Source of the DNA: a bacterium | GTDB lineage: Bacteria; Armatimonadota; Fimbriimonadia; Fimbriimonadales; Fimbriimonadaceae | Assembly (NCBI GenBank): GCA_027483535.1 | Contig: JAIXUN010000002.1 | Coordinates: 2,046,001-2,110,000 of the forward strand | Direction: 5' to 3' | DNA: 64,000 nucleotides | Part shown: piece by piece, positions 18,045 to 27,363 of the stretch | Layout: the number at the start of each line of letters is the position of its first letter | Numbering within the stretch: position 1 is the first letter of the stretch | Position numbers and translations under genes: made by a program | Notes under the pieces: generated by a model | Told to the model about the DNA's origin: nothing | Seen by the model: the letters and a program-made list of their open reading frames with translations, nothing else | The model's database searches: none

Positions 18045-18896
18045 ATGATGAGAGGTTTATTGAACAAAGGTGCGTTTGTGGTGGCGGGATTCGCCGCATC
18101 ACTGACCGCTTTCGGGCAATCTGCCGATCAAGCGATCGGAGCCGCTCTGGATTCGCACCGCCAAAACCGAACCAACATTCACGGTGGAGTTGCCTTTGCC
18201 CTTCAACTCACCCAAAAGGACTCCATCGGAACTTCGGTGACGCAGCAAGACGCAACACTCGCTTGGTACTCCGGACAAGTCGGGAATCGGCTCGTCAACA
18301 AAGTCGAGATCGTCGTCTACAAGAACGGACAAACCACTCACCGAATCGTTGCGGATGGCGAAACGGTTTGGACCTACGAATTCGTCGCCAACAGGTATCG
18401 AAGCGAGGTCTACGATCGTCGAACGGGCAACCAATCACAAACTTATCGATCCGACTTCTTTGGTCTAGTCGGAAAGAACCTGCCCAGCGTGGCGAACCCA
18501 CTCTGGCGCCTTGCGGTTGAAATGGCCTTCTATCCCGACACCAGGATCCAACCGTGGATTCCGGGAATCACTCCCTTCTTCAGGAGTCAGGATCAGAACG
18601 ACCCCTATCGCCAAACGCATCCTAACGATGTCATTTACTTAATGGCGAACACGGGCAAACGGATCGAGTTCGGGCTGAGTTACAATCAGCAAACCAATGT
18701 TTGGGCTTGGGAGAGTCTGCTCCTTAGCGAACCCTCTGTCATCAAGAACACTCAGCGAACCGTTGTGACTTCCCTTCGACCCTGGATGACCCAAAACGGC
18801 GAGGTTCAAGTGGCGCTCAACGATCCTGCGTTCAAATTCATCCCTCCGGTTGGGGCGAAAGCCATCCCTCAATCGCAAACGATCACGATCGGCTAA
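18045..18896 (+). CDS. Hypothetical exported protein
   Basis: 283 residues from the first of two adjacent ATGs, with a TAAGG upstream. The N-terminus is a signal peptide ending TAFGQ. The mature part has alternating beta strands with VEIVVYKNGQTTHRIVADGETVWTYEFVANRYR. This 'read-out of an oxidised substrate' style resembles LolA/DUF2092-like lipoprotein-carrier folds, but the similarity is only structural in feel and no family is claimed. It is divergent from thrS and converges on the 18909 gene. I see no obvious terminator in the 12 bases between the stops. Confidence 0.65.
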   Translation: MMRGLLNKGAFVVAGFAASLTAFGQSADQAIGAALDSHRQNRTNIHGGVAFALQLTQKDSIGTSVTQQDATLAWYSGQVGNRLVNKVEIVVYKNGQTTHRIVADGETVWTYEFVANRYRSEVYDRRTGNQSQTYRSDFFGLVGKNLPSVANPLWRLAVEMAFYPDTRIQPWIPGITPFFRSQDQNDPYRQTHPNDVIYLMANTGKRIEFGLSYNQQTNVWAWESLLLSEPSVIKNTQRTVVTSLRPWMTQNGEVQVALNDPAFKFIPPVGAKAIPQSQTITIG

Positions 18897-18908
18897 AATT
18901 CGCTCTCG

Positions 18909-19367
18909 TCAGTTGCTGAGCGATTGAACCGCGAGTTGGAACTCGTCCCACCTCTCTTCGGTAGGGGGGCCGATCATGAGGCACTTAACTCCGGATTGAG
19001 AAATTAGAGCCGCGAACGCACGTCCGGGGTGATCTGGCTGGACGATTTCTCTCCAAATCGCGCTCCCCGTCGAACAAATAAGAGTTTGCTTTTGCAGGCT
19101 CTTCGGAACGACGTAACCGATCTCTTCGCGCTCCTCTAGTGACCAGCCTTCGTCGAAGAATACAAATCTCAGTGGATCGAGCCCGTACTCAGCTTCAATC
19201 AGCCGCAACCAGACGCCCATGCCCATGTAGCCTTCCGGTGAAAAGGTTCCAAGCGCGATGACCCCCGCAGGTAGGGTTTCCGACTGCGAATCTAAGGTAC
19301 GTCCGGTGATCGGGGCAGCTTCAACGTCGTACAGAACGCGAGTGTCGTACCGTTCCCGCCAGAGCAC
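18909..19367 (-). CDS. Hypothetical protein coupled to a TlpA-like thioredoxin
   Basis: 152 residues starting at a GTG three bases after the stop of the thioredoxin gene, so it is very likely cotranscribed. It has no signal peptide or membrane segment. Patterns such as VIALGTFSPEGYMGMGVWLRLIE and LRFVFFDEGWSLEEREEIGYVVP suggest an alpha/beta fold of thioredoxin size without a CxxC motif. It may process or report on the same redox substrate as its neighbour, but function is unknown. Confidence 0.6.
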   Translation of the reverse strand: MLWRERYDTRVLYDVEAAPITGRTLDSQSETLPAGVIALGTFSPEGYMGMGVWLRLIEAEYGLDPLRFVFFDEGWSLEEREEIGYVVPKSLQKQTLICSTGSAIWREIVQPDHPGRAFAALISQSGVKCLMIGPPTEERWDEFQLAVQSLSN

Positions 19368-19370
19368 AGG

Positions 19371-19934
19371 TCAACCACCCAAGGAGCTCTTAAGGACTTC
19401 GGCAATCTTGTTCCCGGTTCCCTCGTTGATTCCAGTCGATAGGAAAGCGACTTTTCCGGCTTTGTCCAGGACCATGATGCTGGGCAAGCTATCGATTCCA
19501 AGCATCGCCTGAACTTCATGGTTTCGATCCCAATAAGTCGGCGACTTGTGCGGGTGCTCACTCTCAAAGGTTTGAACAACCTTCAAATCATCATCCGTTG
19601 AGATGGCCATGAACTTCGCTCCCTTGGGCTCGAATTCTTCGGTCAACTTGTCTAGAACGGGCGCAAATTGTCGGCAGGGTCCACACCAGGTTGCCCAGAA
19701 GTACAGCACAACCGGGCTCCCCTTCGTGGAGGAAAGGGAAACATCCCCACCCGCCTTTACCGGAGCAACTTTAAAGTCTGGAACTTCTCGTCCAATGGGA
19801 CCCTGGTCAGCCGGTCCCAAGCTATCTTCACCGCAACCGGCTAAAGCGACGGCAATAAACATCGTGCCGATGATCGCCTTTACCGACCTACCCAGGCGAA
19901 GACGCACGGGCTGAAACATGGACGAAGAAAGCAT
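19371..19934 (-). CDS. TlpA/ResA-like thiol-disulfide lipoprotein
   Basis: 187 residues. The N-terminus carries a hydrophobic segment with lipobox VALAGC (Cys 34), so the protein should be membrane-anchored outside the cytoplasm. The thioredoxin fold follows, with [12 protein letters not shown] (active-site C84 and C87) and the cis-Pro in DSLPSIMV. TlpA/ResA-type proteins reduce apo-cytochrome c or periplasmic disulfides. An ATG at 19919 is an alternative start; neither has a clear ribosome binding site. It is followed by the 18909 gene. Confidence 0.88.
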   Translation of the reverse strand: MLSSSMFQPVRLRLGRSVKAIIGTMFIAVALAGCGEDSLGPADQGPIGREVPDFKVAPVKAGGDVSLSSTKGSPVVLYFWATWCGPCRQFAPVLDKLTEEFEPKGAKFMAISTDDDLKVVQTFESEHPHKSPTYWDRNHEVQAMLGIDSLPSIMVLDKAGKVAFLSTGINEGTGNKIAEVLKSSLGG

Positions 19935-20047
19935 GCGGTAAGTTTATCTACGCTCGTTCCACAGATTCCAGCACTTCCATGCGCAAAGCATCGCATTAAC
20001 GAAGCCTATGAAATCGTAGAACCAGCGGGTTTCCCCATTTTCTTTCC

Positions 20048-21571
20048 ATGAATCCTTCTGATTTGCAAGATGAGCCAAGCACCGAATCGAAAGATTCGCC
20101 TGCGCAACAGTTGGAATCAGACGCTAAATCTGCTCCGATCGTGGAAGAAAACGAAAATCCCAGCCGAGTTTTGTGGCAGCTCGCCTGGCCCGTTGTTGCC
20201 GTTAACAGCCTTGGGGTGGTCAATTCCGTTCTTGATCGCTCCTTCCTGGGTCACCTTCCGTCTTCTGCCCTCACCGCCCACGGGGGTGCCACTTCGGTGA
20301 TCTTCCTCATGTTCTCGCTCGCCGTTTCGGTGGCGACCGGAGCAGGCGCGATTGTGAGTCGAGCATACGGGGCAAACAACCCTCAGGAGTACCGGAAAGG
20401 AAGCGATCAGGCGTTGCGGGTCGCCCTTTACTCGGGCCTCGTTTGCGCTCTGATCACCATTCTTGGAGCACCCGGGTTTGCATCCTTCATCCTTCCCCGA
20501 GGAGCGAACGATGCGATCAAGCAGATGACCACCTTCAGCATCTGCTTCGGTATCGCTCTTCCCGCGACGTTCCTTATCCAAACGACCGCCGCCAACCTGC
20601 GCAGCATCGGCGATACGAAGTCCCCGATGCGCATCTCTGGGCTCCAGATTCTGCTTCATATCGTGCTGAACTTCATGTTCATCTTCCCTTCTCAGATGGT
20701 GAAGTTCGGCGGGGGGACATTCAGGGTCCCCGGCCTTGGGCTTGGGCTGCTGGGGGCGGGAATCGCGATCGTGATCTCAAGCTGGATCGCCTGCGTGGTC
20801 TATCTGTTCTATGTCCGAAAAACGGCATTGGAACTCCACTTCGGGTTTGCCTTGCCGGATAAAGATTGGGGCGTCCGAATTCTAAAAATTGCGACCCCCG
20901 CCGCGCTGATGTCGGTACTGCGCGTGTTTTCGCTAACCGTATTCACGATGGTTCTTGCGATCACGCCCACCGCCTCCGATGCTGTCGCGGCGTTGACAAC
21001 CGCGTTCGCGATTGAGTCCGTGATGTTCGCCCCGGCATTCGGGCTGTCCGCTGCCGCCGGAGCGTTGGTTGGGCAATCATTGGGCGCGCAAAAGCCCGAA
21101 CGAGCTCAAAGCCTCGGGTGGATCGCCGGGCTGTACGCCTTTGGAGTCGCGCTTGTTTTTTGCGCACCCGTCTACATTTACGCGGAGACCATTGCGAAGT
21201 CGATGCTCGGCGCGAACGTTGGGGTGATCAAAGAAGCAACCAGCCTGATCCACGTGCTCTGTCTCACCGAACCGCTCTTCTGCCTAGCCATGGTTTTAAT
21301 GGGTGCGATGCAGGGCGCGGGTGATACGAAGCGCCCAATGTGGATCTCCATCTTCTCGCTCTGGCTGTTGCGAGTTCCGCTAGCCGTATTCCTCTGTCTT
21401 AAGCCGGGTGACCCGTATTTCACCGTCCTGGGCTTTACTCTTACCGCGCCCATTGGTTGGGCGATGGGGGCAAAGGGCGCTTGGATCGCAATGTCGTTTA
21501 CGCAGGGTTTCCAAGGGATCGTCAGCGCTATCGTCTTTTTGCAGGGCCGATGGAAATCGCAGGCCGTTTAG
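20048..21571 (+). CDS. MATE-family multidrug efflux transporter
   Basis: 507 residues. After an acidic 35-residue N-terminus there are twelve predicted membrane helices in two six-helix halves. Family motifs are visible: AWPVVAVNSLGVVNSVLDRSFLGHL in helix 1, GAGAIVSRAYGANNP after helix 2, TTAANLRSIGDTKSPMRIS, and in the second half AAAGALVGQSLGAQKPERA and GAMQGAGDTKRPM. MATE pumps expel cationic drugs or metabolites in exchange for Na+ or H+; the ion and the substrate are not evident. No adjacent regulator is seen. The next gene starts 37 bases after the stop. Confidence 0.93.
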   Translation: MNPSDLQDEPSTESKDSPAQQLESDAKSAPIVEENENPSRVLWQLAWPVVAVNSLGVVNSVLDRSFLGHLPSSALTAHGGATSVIFLMFSLAVSVATGAGAIVSRAYGANNPQEYRKGSDQALRVALYSGLVCALITILGAPGFASFILPRGANDAIKQMTTFSICFGIALPATFLIQTTAANLRSIGDTKSPMRISGLQILLHIVLNFMFIFPSQMVKFGGGTFRVPGLGLGLLGAGIAIVISSWIACVVYLFYVRKTALELHFGFALPDKDWGVRILKIATPAALMSVLRVFSLTVFTMVLAITPTASDAVAALTTAFAIESVMFAPAFGLSAAAGALVGQSLGAQKPERAQSLGWIAGLYAFGVALVFCAPVYIYAETIAKSMLGANVGVIKEATSLIHVLCLTEPLFCLAMVLMGAMQGAGDTKRPMWISIFSLWLLRVPLAVFLCLKPGDPYFTVLGFTLTAPIGWAMGAKGAWIAMSFTQGFQGIVSAIVFLQGRWKSQAV

Positions 21572-21608
21572 CGAAATCGCCAATCAAACAGTCGTATCTT
21601 AGAGTGTT

Positions 21609-22367
21609 ATGTCCGCTCTAGTGCTTTCTCTTTTGGCCCTCACTACTCAAGGTGCCACCTTTTCTCAAGGGGATTTCGAATACAAGGACGGTGATTTGGC
21701 GTTCGAAGGCTACTATGCCGCGCCACTAAAAGCCGGCACGAAGCCAACCGCGGCTGTGATTGTGATTCAGGACTGGAACGGCATCGACAACTACGAGAAG
21801 ACTCGTTGCCGAATGCTTGCCGAGGAACTAGGAGTAGTCGCGTTCGCGATCGACATTTATGGCAAGGGGGTTCGACCGACCAATCCCCAAGCATCAGGCG
21901 CGGAATCTCGGAAGTACTACGCTGATCCGTCGCTACTCGCCCGAAGAATGAGCGTTGGCTTAGAGCAACTCGCAAAGCTGCCCGTGAAGGTGGATGCCTC
22001 TCATGTGGGAGCAATCGGCTACTGCTTCGGTGGCAAGGCCGTTCTAGAAATGGCTCGATTTGGAATGCCCGTGAAGTCGGTGGTTTGCTTCCACGGCAAC
22101 CTAGGAACGAACGCACCCGCTCAGAAAGGAAAAGTTTCCGCCCAGGTGATGGTGCTTAATGGAGACGCCGATCCGGTGGTCCCCGTCAAAGAGCGAGAGT
22201 CCTTTAAGGAGGAAATGAAGACCGCAGGTGTTCCGTTGGTCTTCATCGACTACCCTGAGGCAAAGCACGCATTCACCGTCTTCGGTGGCGGCAACTATCA
22301 AGAGAAGGCCGACAAGGAATCTTGGATCGAGATGTCCAAATTCTTGAAGAAGACTCTTTCTCTCTAA
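21609..22367 (+). CDS. Dienelactone hydrolase-family protein
   Basis: 252 residues with a probable signal peptide (MSALVLSLLALTTQGATFS). The alpha/beta hydrolase fold shows the nucleophile elbow GYCFGG with Cys instead of Ser, the Asp in NGDADPVVP and the His in EAKHAF, all typical of dienelactone hydrolase. DLH cleaves the lactone ring of dienelactones in chlorocatechol breakdown, but most homologues have other ester substrates, and an exported form would not be part of that pathway. It follows the MATE gene on the same strand. Confidence 0.88.
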   Translation: MSALVLSLLALTTQGATFSQGDFEYKDGDLAFEGYYAAPLKAGTKPTAAVIVIQDWNGIDNYEKTRCRMLAEELGVVAFAIDIYGKGVRPTNPQASGAESRKYYADPSLLARRMSVGLEQLAKLPVKVDASHVGAIGYCFGGKAVLEMARFGMPVKSVVCFHGNLGTNAPAQKGKVSAQVMVLNGDADPVVPVKERESFKEEMKTAGVPLVFIDYPEAKHAFTVFGGGNYQEKADKESWIEMSKFLKKTLSL

Positions 22368-22382
22368 GCAGGCGAGCCCTTT

Positions 22383-22417
22383 TTACGGTCGGTCGGAACT
22401 AGCCCGATCGACCGTAA
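22383..22417. repeat. Near-perfect inverted repeat between convergent genes
   Basis: A 14-bp stem with one G-U pair (22383-22396 with 22404-22417) and a 7-nt loop. The right arm lies in the last codons of the lysozyme-like gene. No T-tract follows on either strand, so it is not a standard terminator, although the position suggests a transcript-end structure. Confidence 0.6.
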
Positions 22418-23784
22418 CGACCACCCCATCGAGACATGATCTGGGGCGGAACATCCGGCGCGGGCTCGGGCTGAGAAAGACCATTGTCGCGGATGTAGTT
22501 TTTTCGATACCAAAGCGCGTTGATGAACACGTGCTCGTACTTGGCCAAATCCGCAAAGTTGTTGATTCCCTTTGCTTCGGCAATGATCTTCGCCGCCTCT
22601 ACGAACAAGGCAATGGTGCCGGTGTTGACCTTGCGATCCATGAGGGTCGCGAGTCCCGCCTCGGTCTTCATCACATCCGAAACCTTGCCGCTCAGTTCAA
22701 CCCCTGTTTGTGTAGTGAACTTAATGAGGTCGTCTGCCGGGTAGTACATCGACTTGGCGACCTTCAGCTGAGCCACCCGGTAGGGTGCGAATCTCCCCGC
22801 TCGCTGAAAAACTGCAATCAGACGCTTGTCTTTGATGATCGTCCCATTCGCATCAGGACCCACTTTAGGCGTTCCCGTCTCGAGGTCGAGCGCGACAAGC
22901 GTTCCCGTTGGCGTGACTTCAATGCCAAACCGTTGGAAGTCCTTTCTAAAATTTTCTGGGTCGTCTGTCTTGTATCGAAGCAAAGTTTGACCCAGCGAAT
23001 GACCACCTCCAGAGAGTGCGGCGAACTGAATAAAGCCAACGGAGACGTACCCGGTGTCGTAGGTGTTGACCGAGTCAAACCCACCTTCCAGGAGCGAGAC
23101 CGCTTTGAACACCTTGGCGACCGAATCCGTGACCCCAGCCGATTGAAGGACCTGCTGCACCTCGGTGGGAGCGATATCCCTCATCCGAGTCCCACCCGAC
23201 ATCACCCCATCTGGGAACCTGTAGTAGGCGTAGCGAGGGCGCATGTCGACGTTGTCCTCATAGGCGAGGGTCATGTCCTCAAACTTGATGGTGTGAACGT
23301 TCGGACGAACGCAGTTGGCAAATTTCGGCGGGGTTCCGGCAAAGGTGACAAGCGTTTGAGGAGGCATTCCCGGCGAGATCACGGGTTCAGGATCGGGAGA
23401 CTTCATCCGCCAGAGGGCATCATTGAACTTCTTGGCTTCCAGAGACGCGATGTACCTGTCGTACTTGACCATTGCGTCGATCCACCCTTCCCAATATGCT
23501 TCCTGCTCAGAATTGGCAGGCGGAAGTTGGGTGGGGGCCGTTTTACCTGTGCCACGACGATTGTTGTAGTTCCAGAGCCACAGCGAGGCTTCCGGAGATA
23601 GCCGAACCGCCCAAGGACCTTTGGCGCGATCGCTCGAAGGAGCGGTCACGTACCTTCCGGGCGCACTCCAGTACGCCTGAATCTGCTTGATATCGTCCGG
23701 CGTGAAGATGGGATCCTGGTTATAACAGGCCGTCGACAACGTGAATGTGGTGCCCGCGAGGGCTTTGATACTCCCTAAGATCAT
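22399..23784 (-). CDS. Putative lysozyme-like (lytic transglycosylase fold) protein
   Basis: 461 residues from the ATG at 23784, which has GGAGG seven bases upstream; longer in-frame starts lack a site. The middle contains SLLEGGFDSVNTYDTGYVSVGFIQFAALSGG. This is the pattern of lysozyme-like/transglycosylase domains, with the Glu as candidate catalytic acid and GFIQF as the core. A flexible basic N-terminus and a Pro-rich C-terminus flank it. It could cleave peptidoglycan or chitosan-like glycans. A hydrophobic N-terminus (MILGSIKALAGTTFTLSTA) is too weak to call export with confidence. Confidence 0.5.
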   Translation of the reverse strand: MILGSIKALAGTTFTLSTACYNQDPIFTPDDIKQIQAYWSAPGRYVTAPSSDRAKGPWAVRLSPEASLWLWNYNNRRGTGKTAPTQLPPANSEQEAYWEGWIDAMVKYDRYIASLEAKKFNDALWRMKSPDPEPVISPGMPPQTLVTFAGTPPKFANCVRPNVHTIKFEDMTLAYEDNVDMRPRYAYYRFPDGVMSGGTRMRDIAPTEVQQVLQSAGVTDSVAKVFKAVSLLEGGFDSVNTYDTGYVSVGFIQFAALSGGGHSLGQTLLRYKTDDPENFRKDFQRFGIEVTPTGTLVALDLETGTPKVGPDANGTIIKDKRLIAVFQRAGRFAPYRVAQLKVAKSMYYPADDLIKFTTQTGVELSGKVSDVMKTEAGLATLMDRKVNTGTIALFVEAAKIIAEAKGINNFADLAKYEHVFINALWYRKNYIRDNGLSQPEPAPDVPPQIMSRWGGRYGRSG

Positions 23785-23893
23785 TGGTTTCCTCCGTCCT
23801 TCCTTGGTTTGAGGAGACTTTTCCCCCGATGCGATACTCCTCTTACCTAAAGAGATTAACGACACGGGGGACTCGAAGTTTCTGTTTCCGTAA

Positions 23894-25273
23894 TTACACG
23901 AGCATTTTGGCCCGTTCGATGTTGGCTACGAAGTCTTCCAGCCGTCTGCGAACCTCTGCGCCATCCATCGTCACTTGCTTCGGTGCGGATTCGGGAGCGT
24001 CGAAGAGGAGATCCTCGAGCAACCGCTCCAACATGGTCTGCAATCGACGGGCGCCGATGTTTTCGGCGGTCTTGTTGACCTGCTCCGCGAGCCGAGCTAC
24101 CTCGTCAAGCGCATCTGCCGAAAGAGTGAGTTCGACCCCTTCCACCTTGAGCAACGACTGATACTGTTTGACCAGCGCGTTCTTCGGCTCTGTAAGAATC
24201 CGACGGAAGTCGGCGGTGTTGAGCGGCTCCAGTTCGACGCGAATCGGCAATCGACCCTGAAGTTCCGGAATCAGGTCGCTGGGCTTCGACATGTGGAACG
24301 CACCCGCACAGATGAACAAGATGTGCTCGGTTCGAACCGGACCAAACTTGGTTTGAACGGTAGAACCCTCGATCACCGGCAGCAGGTCTCGCTGCACGCC
24401 TTCTCGAGAAACATCGGGACCTGATCCGCCCGTCTTCCCGGCGACCTTATCGATCTCGTCGATGAAGATGATTCCAGTTTGCTCAACGCGGTCAACGGCC
24501 TCACGGTGAACCGAAGAACGATCGATGAGCTTCTCCGCCTCTTCAAGGGTGAGAATGTGCTTCGCCTCGGCGACCGTGCCCTTGCGACGAACGAACTTGT
24601 TGCCAAACGGGCTGGTGAGTTGGTTCATGTCGAAGCCCATCTCCTCCATTCCGCCCGGGGTGAAGACCTGAAGGAACGGGTTGCTCGGTTCGACCACATC
24701 AAACTCGATCACTTCCTTGTCGTGTACGCCTGCTCGGATCTCCTCGATCAAGGCTCGTCGTTTGGTGTCGAGTTCGGCTTGCTCTTTCTCCCATTCGACC
24801 GTCGAGCCGTCTTCTACGTCGGCATAGAACACATTGCGAGAGCGATCTTGGTCGATTGTGTCCGCGATCCGACCAAGAGCTTCTTCATACGCTTGTTCTT
24901 CGACCGAATCTTGTCGCTCTTTTTCCACCATGCGAACGGCAGCCGCAACGAGGTCGCGAATCATGGACTCTACGTCTCGCCCAACGTAACCGACTTCGGT
25001 GAACTTTGTGGCCTCGACCTTTACCAGCGGAGCTTTGGCAAGCTGAGCCAAGCGGCGGGCGATCTCAGTTTTGCCGACACCCGTCGGACCGATCATGAGG
25101 ATGTTCTTGGGCATCACGTCGTTGCGCTCCGCTTCGGGAAGCTGCTGGCGACGGTATCGGTTGCGTAAGGCCACGGCCACGGCTTTCTTTGCCGAGTTCT
25201 GCCCCACGATGTACTTATCGAGTTCGGCAACAATCTGCCTGGGCGTTAAATCTTCAATCGGAGGCGTGTTCAT
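23894..25273 (-). CDS. hslU: HslU ATPase subunit of the HslUV protease
   Basis: 459 residues. The AAA+ module starts with LTPRQIVAELDKYIVGQ and has Walker A GPTGVGKTEIARRLAQ (about residue 64), the pore loop GYVGRDVES, Walker B IIFIDEIDKV and an arginine-finger region. An intermediate domain (about 110-240) is present as in HslU. The C-terminus ends IERAKMLV, whereas many HslU end in RFIL, the tail that docks into HslV. It unfolds proteins for the HslV peptidase. No hslV gene is next to it: a lysozyme-like gene lies downstream and a cysteine desulfurase upstream. Confidence 0.96.
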   Translation of the reverse strand: MNTPPIEDLTPRQIVAELDKYIVGQNSAKKAVAVALRNRYRRQQLPEAERNDVMPKNILMIGPTGVGKTEIARRLAQLAKAPLVKVEATKFTEVGYVGRDVESMIRDLVAAAVRMVEKERQDSVEEQAYEEALGRIADTIDQDRSRNVFYADVEDGSTVEWEKEQAELDTKRRALIEEIRAGVHDKEVIEFDVVEPSNPFLQVFTPGGMEEMGFDMNQLTSPFGNKFVRRKGTVAEAKHILTLEEAEKLIDRSSVHREAVDRVEQTGIIFIDEIDKVAGKTGGSGPDVSREGVQRDLLPVIEGSTVQTKFGPVRTEHILFICAGAFHMSKPSDLIPELQGRLPIRVELEPLNTADFRRILTEPKNALVKQYQSLLKVEGVELTLSADALDEVARLAEQVNKTAENIGARRLQTMLERLLEDLLFDAPESAPKQVTMDGAEVRRRLEDFVANIERAKMLV

Positions 25274-25288
25274 GGCGTTCGTTATAGG

Positions 25289-26452
25289 TTACAGGACGGC
25301 GCGAGATTCGCGCATAGATCGGACGCATTTGAGAATGATTTCGGAAGCATCCCGCATCTGCTCCGGTGTGTTGCCGTCACCGAGGGTGAATCGTACCGAT
25401 TCCTTCGCTTCCGACTCGCTGTATCCGCACGCAAGCATGACATGGCTCGGTTCAATGCTGCCGCTGCTACAGGCGGCTCCCGAAGAGGCCGCTATTCCGC
25501 CGCGATCCAGCCGAATCAGGAGCGTCTCTGCGTCGAGCCCTGGGAATCGGCCATGGACGTGCCCAGCAAGCACGCCCTCCTGATTTGTTACGGTCGGAAC
25601 GAATCCTTCCGCCAACAAGCTATTCAGAAGGGTCACTTTGGCTTCCGATGAATCCGGGCTCGGCGTATTCAGATGATCCCGCACCGCGGCTCCCGCCCCC
25701 GCAATTCCGATCAGGTTCTCCGTTCCCCCGCGAATTTCTCGCTCTTGCTCGCCACCCGAGACGAATGGTTTCACCTTCACTCCGCCTCTCACGTACAGTG
25801 CGCCTACGCCCTTGGGGCCATTCACTTTGTGGAACGAAACGGTGAGGAGATCGCAACAATCGTCCCCGTGCTCGCCAATGGGCAACGGTGCCGAACCCTT
25901 CAGAAAGGTCTGCGTCGCATCGCAGTGGTAGAGGCTTCCGTGGCGGTGGGCGATCTCCGCAATCGTGTTTACGGGCTGAAGTCGACCCGTCTCGTTATTG
26001 GCGTGCATCACCGAAACGAGCAGCGTTCGATCGTCTACGAGTGCCTCCAAGGCGTTCAAATCGATCTCCGAATCCGCCCGAACCGGAATCGAAACGGGTT
26101 CGTAGCCGAGTCTTCGCAAGATTGGAGCGGTGTGAAGCACGCAGTGGTGTTCGACACTGGAAATCAAAACTTTGGTTCGGCGAGGGTCTTCGTTGGCAAG
26201 GGCGGCGCCGATCACCGCCAAATTCGCGCTTTCCGTCCCCGATCCGGTGAAGATCACTTCCGCGAAAAGACACCCGAGCGCGGTGGATACCGCCTCGCGT
26301 GCAGAGTCGATGGTTTCCTTTGCCGCACGACCTTCTGTGTGCAGACTCGAAGGATTCCCAAACCGTTCCGCCGCTTGGCGCATCGCCTTTTTCGCAGATT
26401 CTCGCAGCGGCGTGGTTGCCGCATGATCCAGATAAATGCGGTTTCCAGACAT
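25289..26452 (-). CDS. Cysteine desulfurase (NifS/IscS family)
   Basis: 387 residues from the ATG that overlaps the GT2 stop (TGATG); longer upstream frames are read-through. It is a PLP enzyme of aminotransferase class V. Motifs: YLDHAATTP at the N-terminus, GSGTESANLAV, SVEHHCVL, HCDATQTFL, the PLP lysine in SFHKVNGPKG and the persulfide Cys in SSGAACSSG near the C-terminus. It takes sulfur from cysteine for Fe-S clusters, thiolated tRNA or other uses. Without an iscU/sufU partner here the role is open. Confidence 0.92.
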   Translation of the reverse strand: MSGNRIYLDHAATTPLRESAKKAMRQAAERFGNPSSLHTEGRAAKETIDSAREAVSTALGCLFAEVIFTGSGTESANLAVIGAALANEDPRRTKVLISSVEHHCVLHTAPILRRLGYEPVSIPVRADSEIDLNALEALVDDRTLLVSVMHANNETGRLQPVNTIAEIAHRHGSLYHCDATQTFLKGSAPLPIGEHGDDCCDLLTVSFHKVNGPKGVGALYVRGGVKVKPFVSGGEQEREIRGGTENLIGIAGAGAAVRDHLNTPSPDSSEAKVTLLNSLLAEGFVPTVTNQEGVLAGHVHGRFPGLDAETLLIRLDRGGIAASSGAACSSGSIEPSHVMLACGYSESEAKESVRFTLGDGNTPEQMRDASEIILKCVRSMRESRAVL

Positions 26453-27363
26453 CAGATCAGCTTCCGAAAAGCACTCGGCGGGAGGTAGGTCGCGGCGTAT
26501 CGGAGCAAGCTCTTTGCTCGTCCCGGCATGAGGTGAAGGCTTGCCCGATAAGCCTCCCGCGCTTCTCTCGGCGAGCCGTTCAACATCCTCACCGTGCCGA
26601 GCGTCGCCCAGCAGTGCGCTCGTGCTTGCTTCGTTCGCTCCGCCGGGAATCGGCTGCCGAGGTCTTCCAAGCGAGGAAGCATCCATTCGCGAAGTTTTTG
26701 ATCATCTCGCCAGATCTTCTCCAACTTGTGCGAGGCGTTGGCACCGTGAACGCGATAGTAAGTGAGATCTTCGTTGACGCAGCCGACCTTCCACTCCTCG
26801 GCGATGCGGAACCACATCTCCCAATCGCCCGAACCGAAGTAGTCCTCGTTGAACCCACCTAGACTCTCGAAGCACTCCCTTCTCGCCAGCGCCGCCGATG
26901 CGATGATCTTGTTCTCATAAACCAGGTCCAGCAGAACATCGCCCGTTTCGAATCTCGGGAACGAGAATCCCAACGGTTTCCCTTCAAATATCTGACTCTT
27001 GCCGTCGATAAACTTCCCCTCTGTATGGACCAACCCCACTTCTGCGTGGGAGTCGAGCAGTGCGACCTGTTTCTCAAGTTTCTGAGGAAGCCAAACATCG
27101 TCGTCGTTCAGCACGGCGACGAGTTCACCGGATGCCCTTTGCAGGCCAACGTTGAGCGTGCCGTAGGTGCCTAGGTTCTTTTCGTTGAAAACGGTCTGAA
27201 GGTCGCTTTGCTCCGCTAACCACTCTCGTGTTCCGTCCGAGGAACCATCGTCTAAAGCGATGATCTCGTAGTCTTTGAACGTTTGCGACCGGATGCCCTC
27301 CACCGCTTCTTCGATGTAAGCGCGATGGTTATAGCAGGTGAGAAGGATGCTGACGCGTGGCAT
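26452..27363 (-). CDS. Family 2 glycosyltransferase
   Basis: 303 residues. The GT-A fold begins with VSILLTCYNHRAYIEEAVEG and continues with LDDGSSDGT (nucleotide-binding Asp) and AVLNDDDVWLP (DXD-like metal site). The last 100 residues are a tail with several Arg/Lys. GT2 enzymes transfer a sugar from a nucleotide donor, often in cell-surface glycan synthesis. Its start overlaps the stop of the upstream lipoprotein gene by one base, and its stop overlaps the start of the desulfurase gene, so all belong to one translationally coupled operon. Confidence 0.92.
   Translation of the reverse strand: MPRVSILLTCYNHRAYIEEAVEGIRSQTFKDYEIIALDDGSSDGTREWLAEQSDLQTVFNEKNLGTYGTLNVGLQRASGELVAVLNDDDVWLPQKLEKQVALLDSHAEVGLVHTEGKFIDGKSQIFEGKPLGFSFPRFETGDVLLDLVYENKIIASAALARRECFESLGGFNEDYFGSGDWEMWFRIAEEWKVGCVNEDLTYYRVHGANASHKLEKIWRDDQKLREWMLPRLEDLGSRFPAERTKQARAHCWATLGTVRMLNGSPREAREAYRASLHLMPGRAKSLLRYAATYLPPSAFRKLI

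Noticed and set aside
22531-23601. Open frame of 356 codons opposite the lysozyme-like gene
   Set aside because: The minus-strand frame has the strong ribosome site and a domain pattern; the plus frame has neither.
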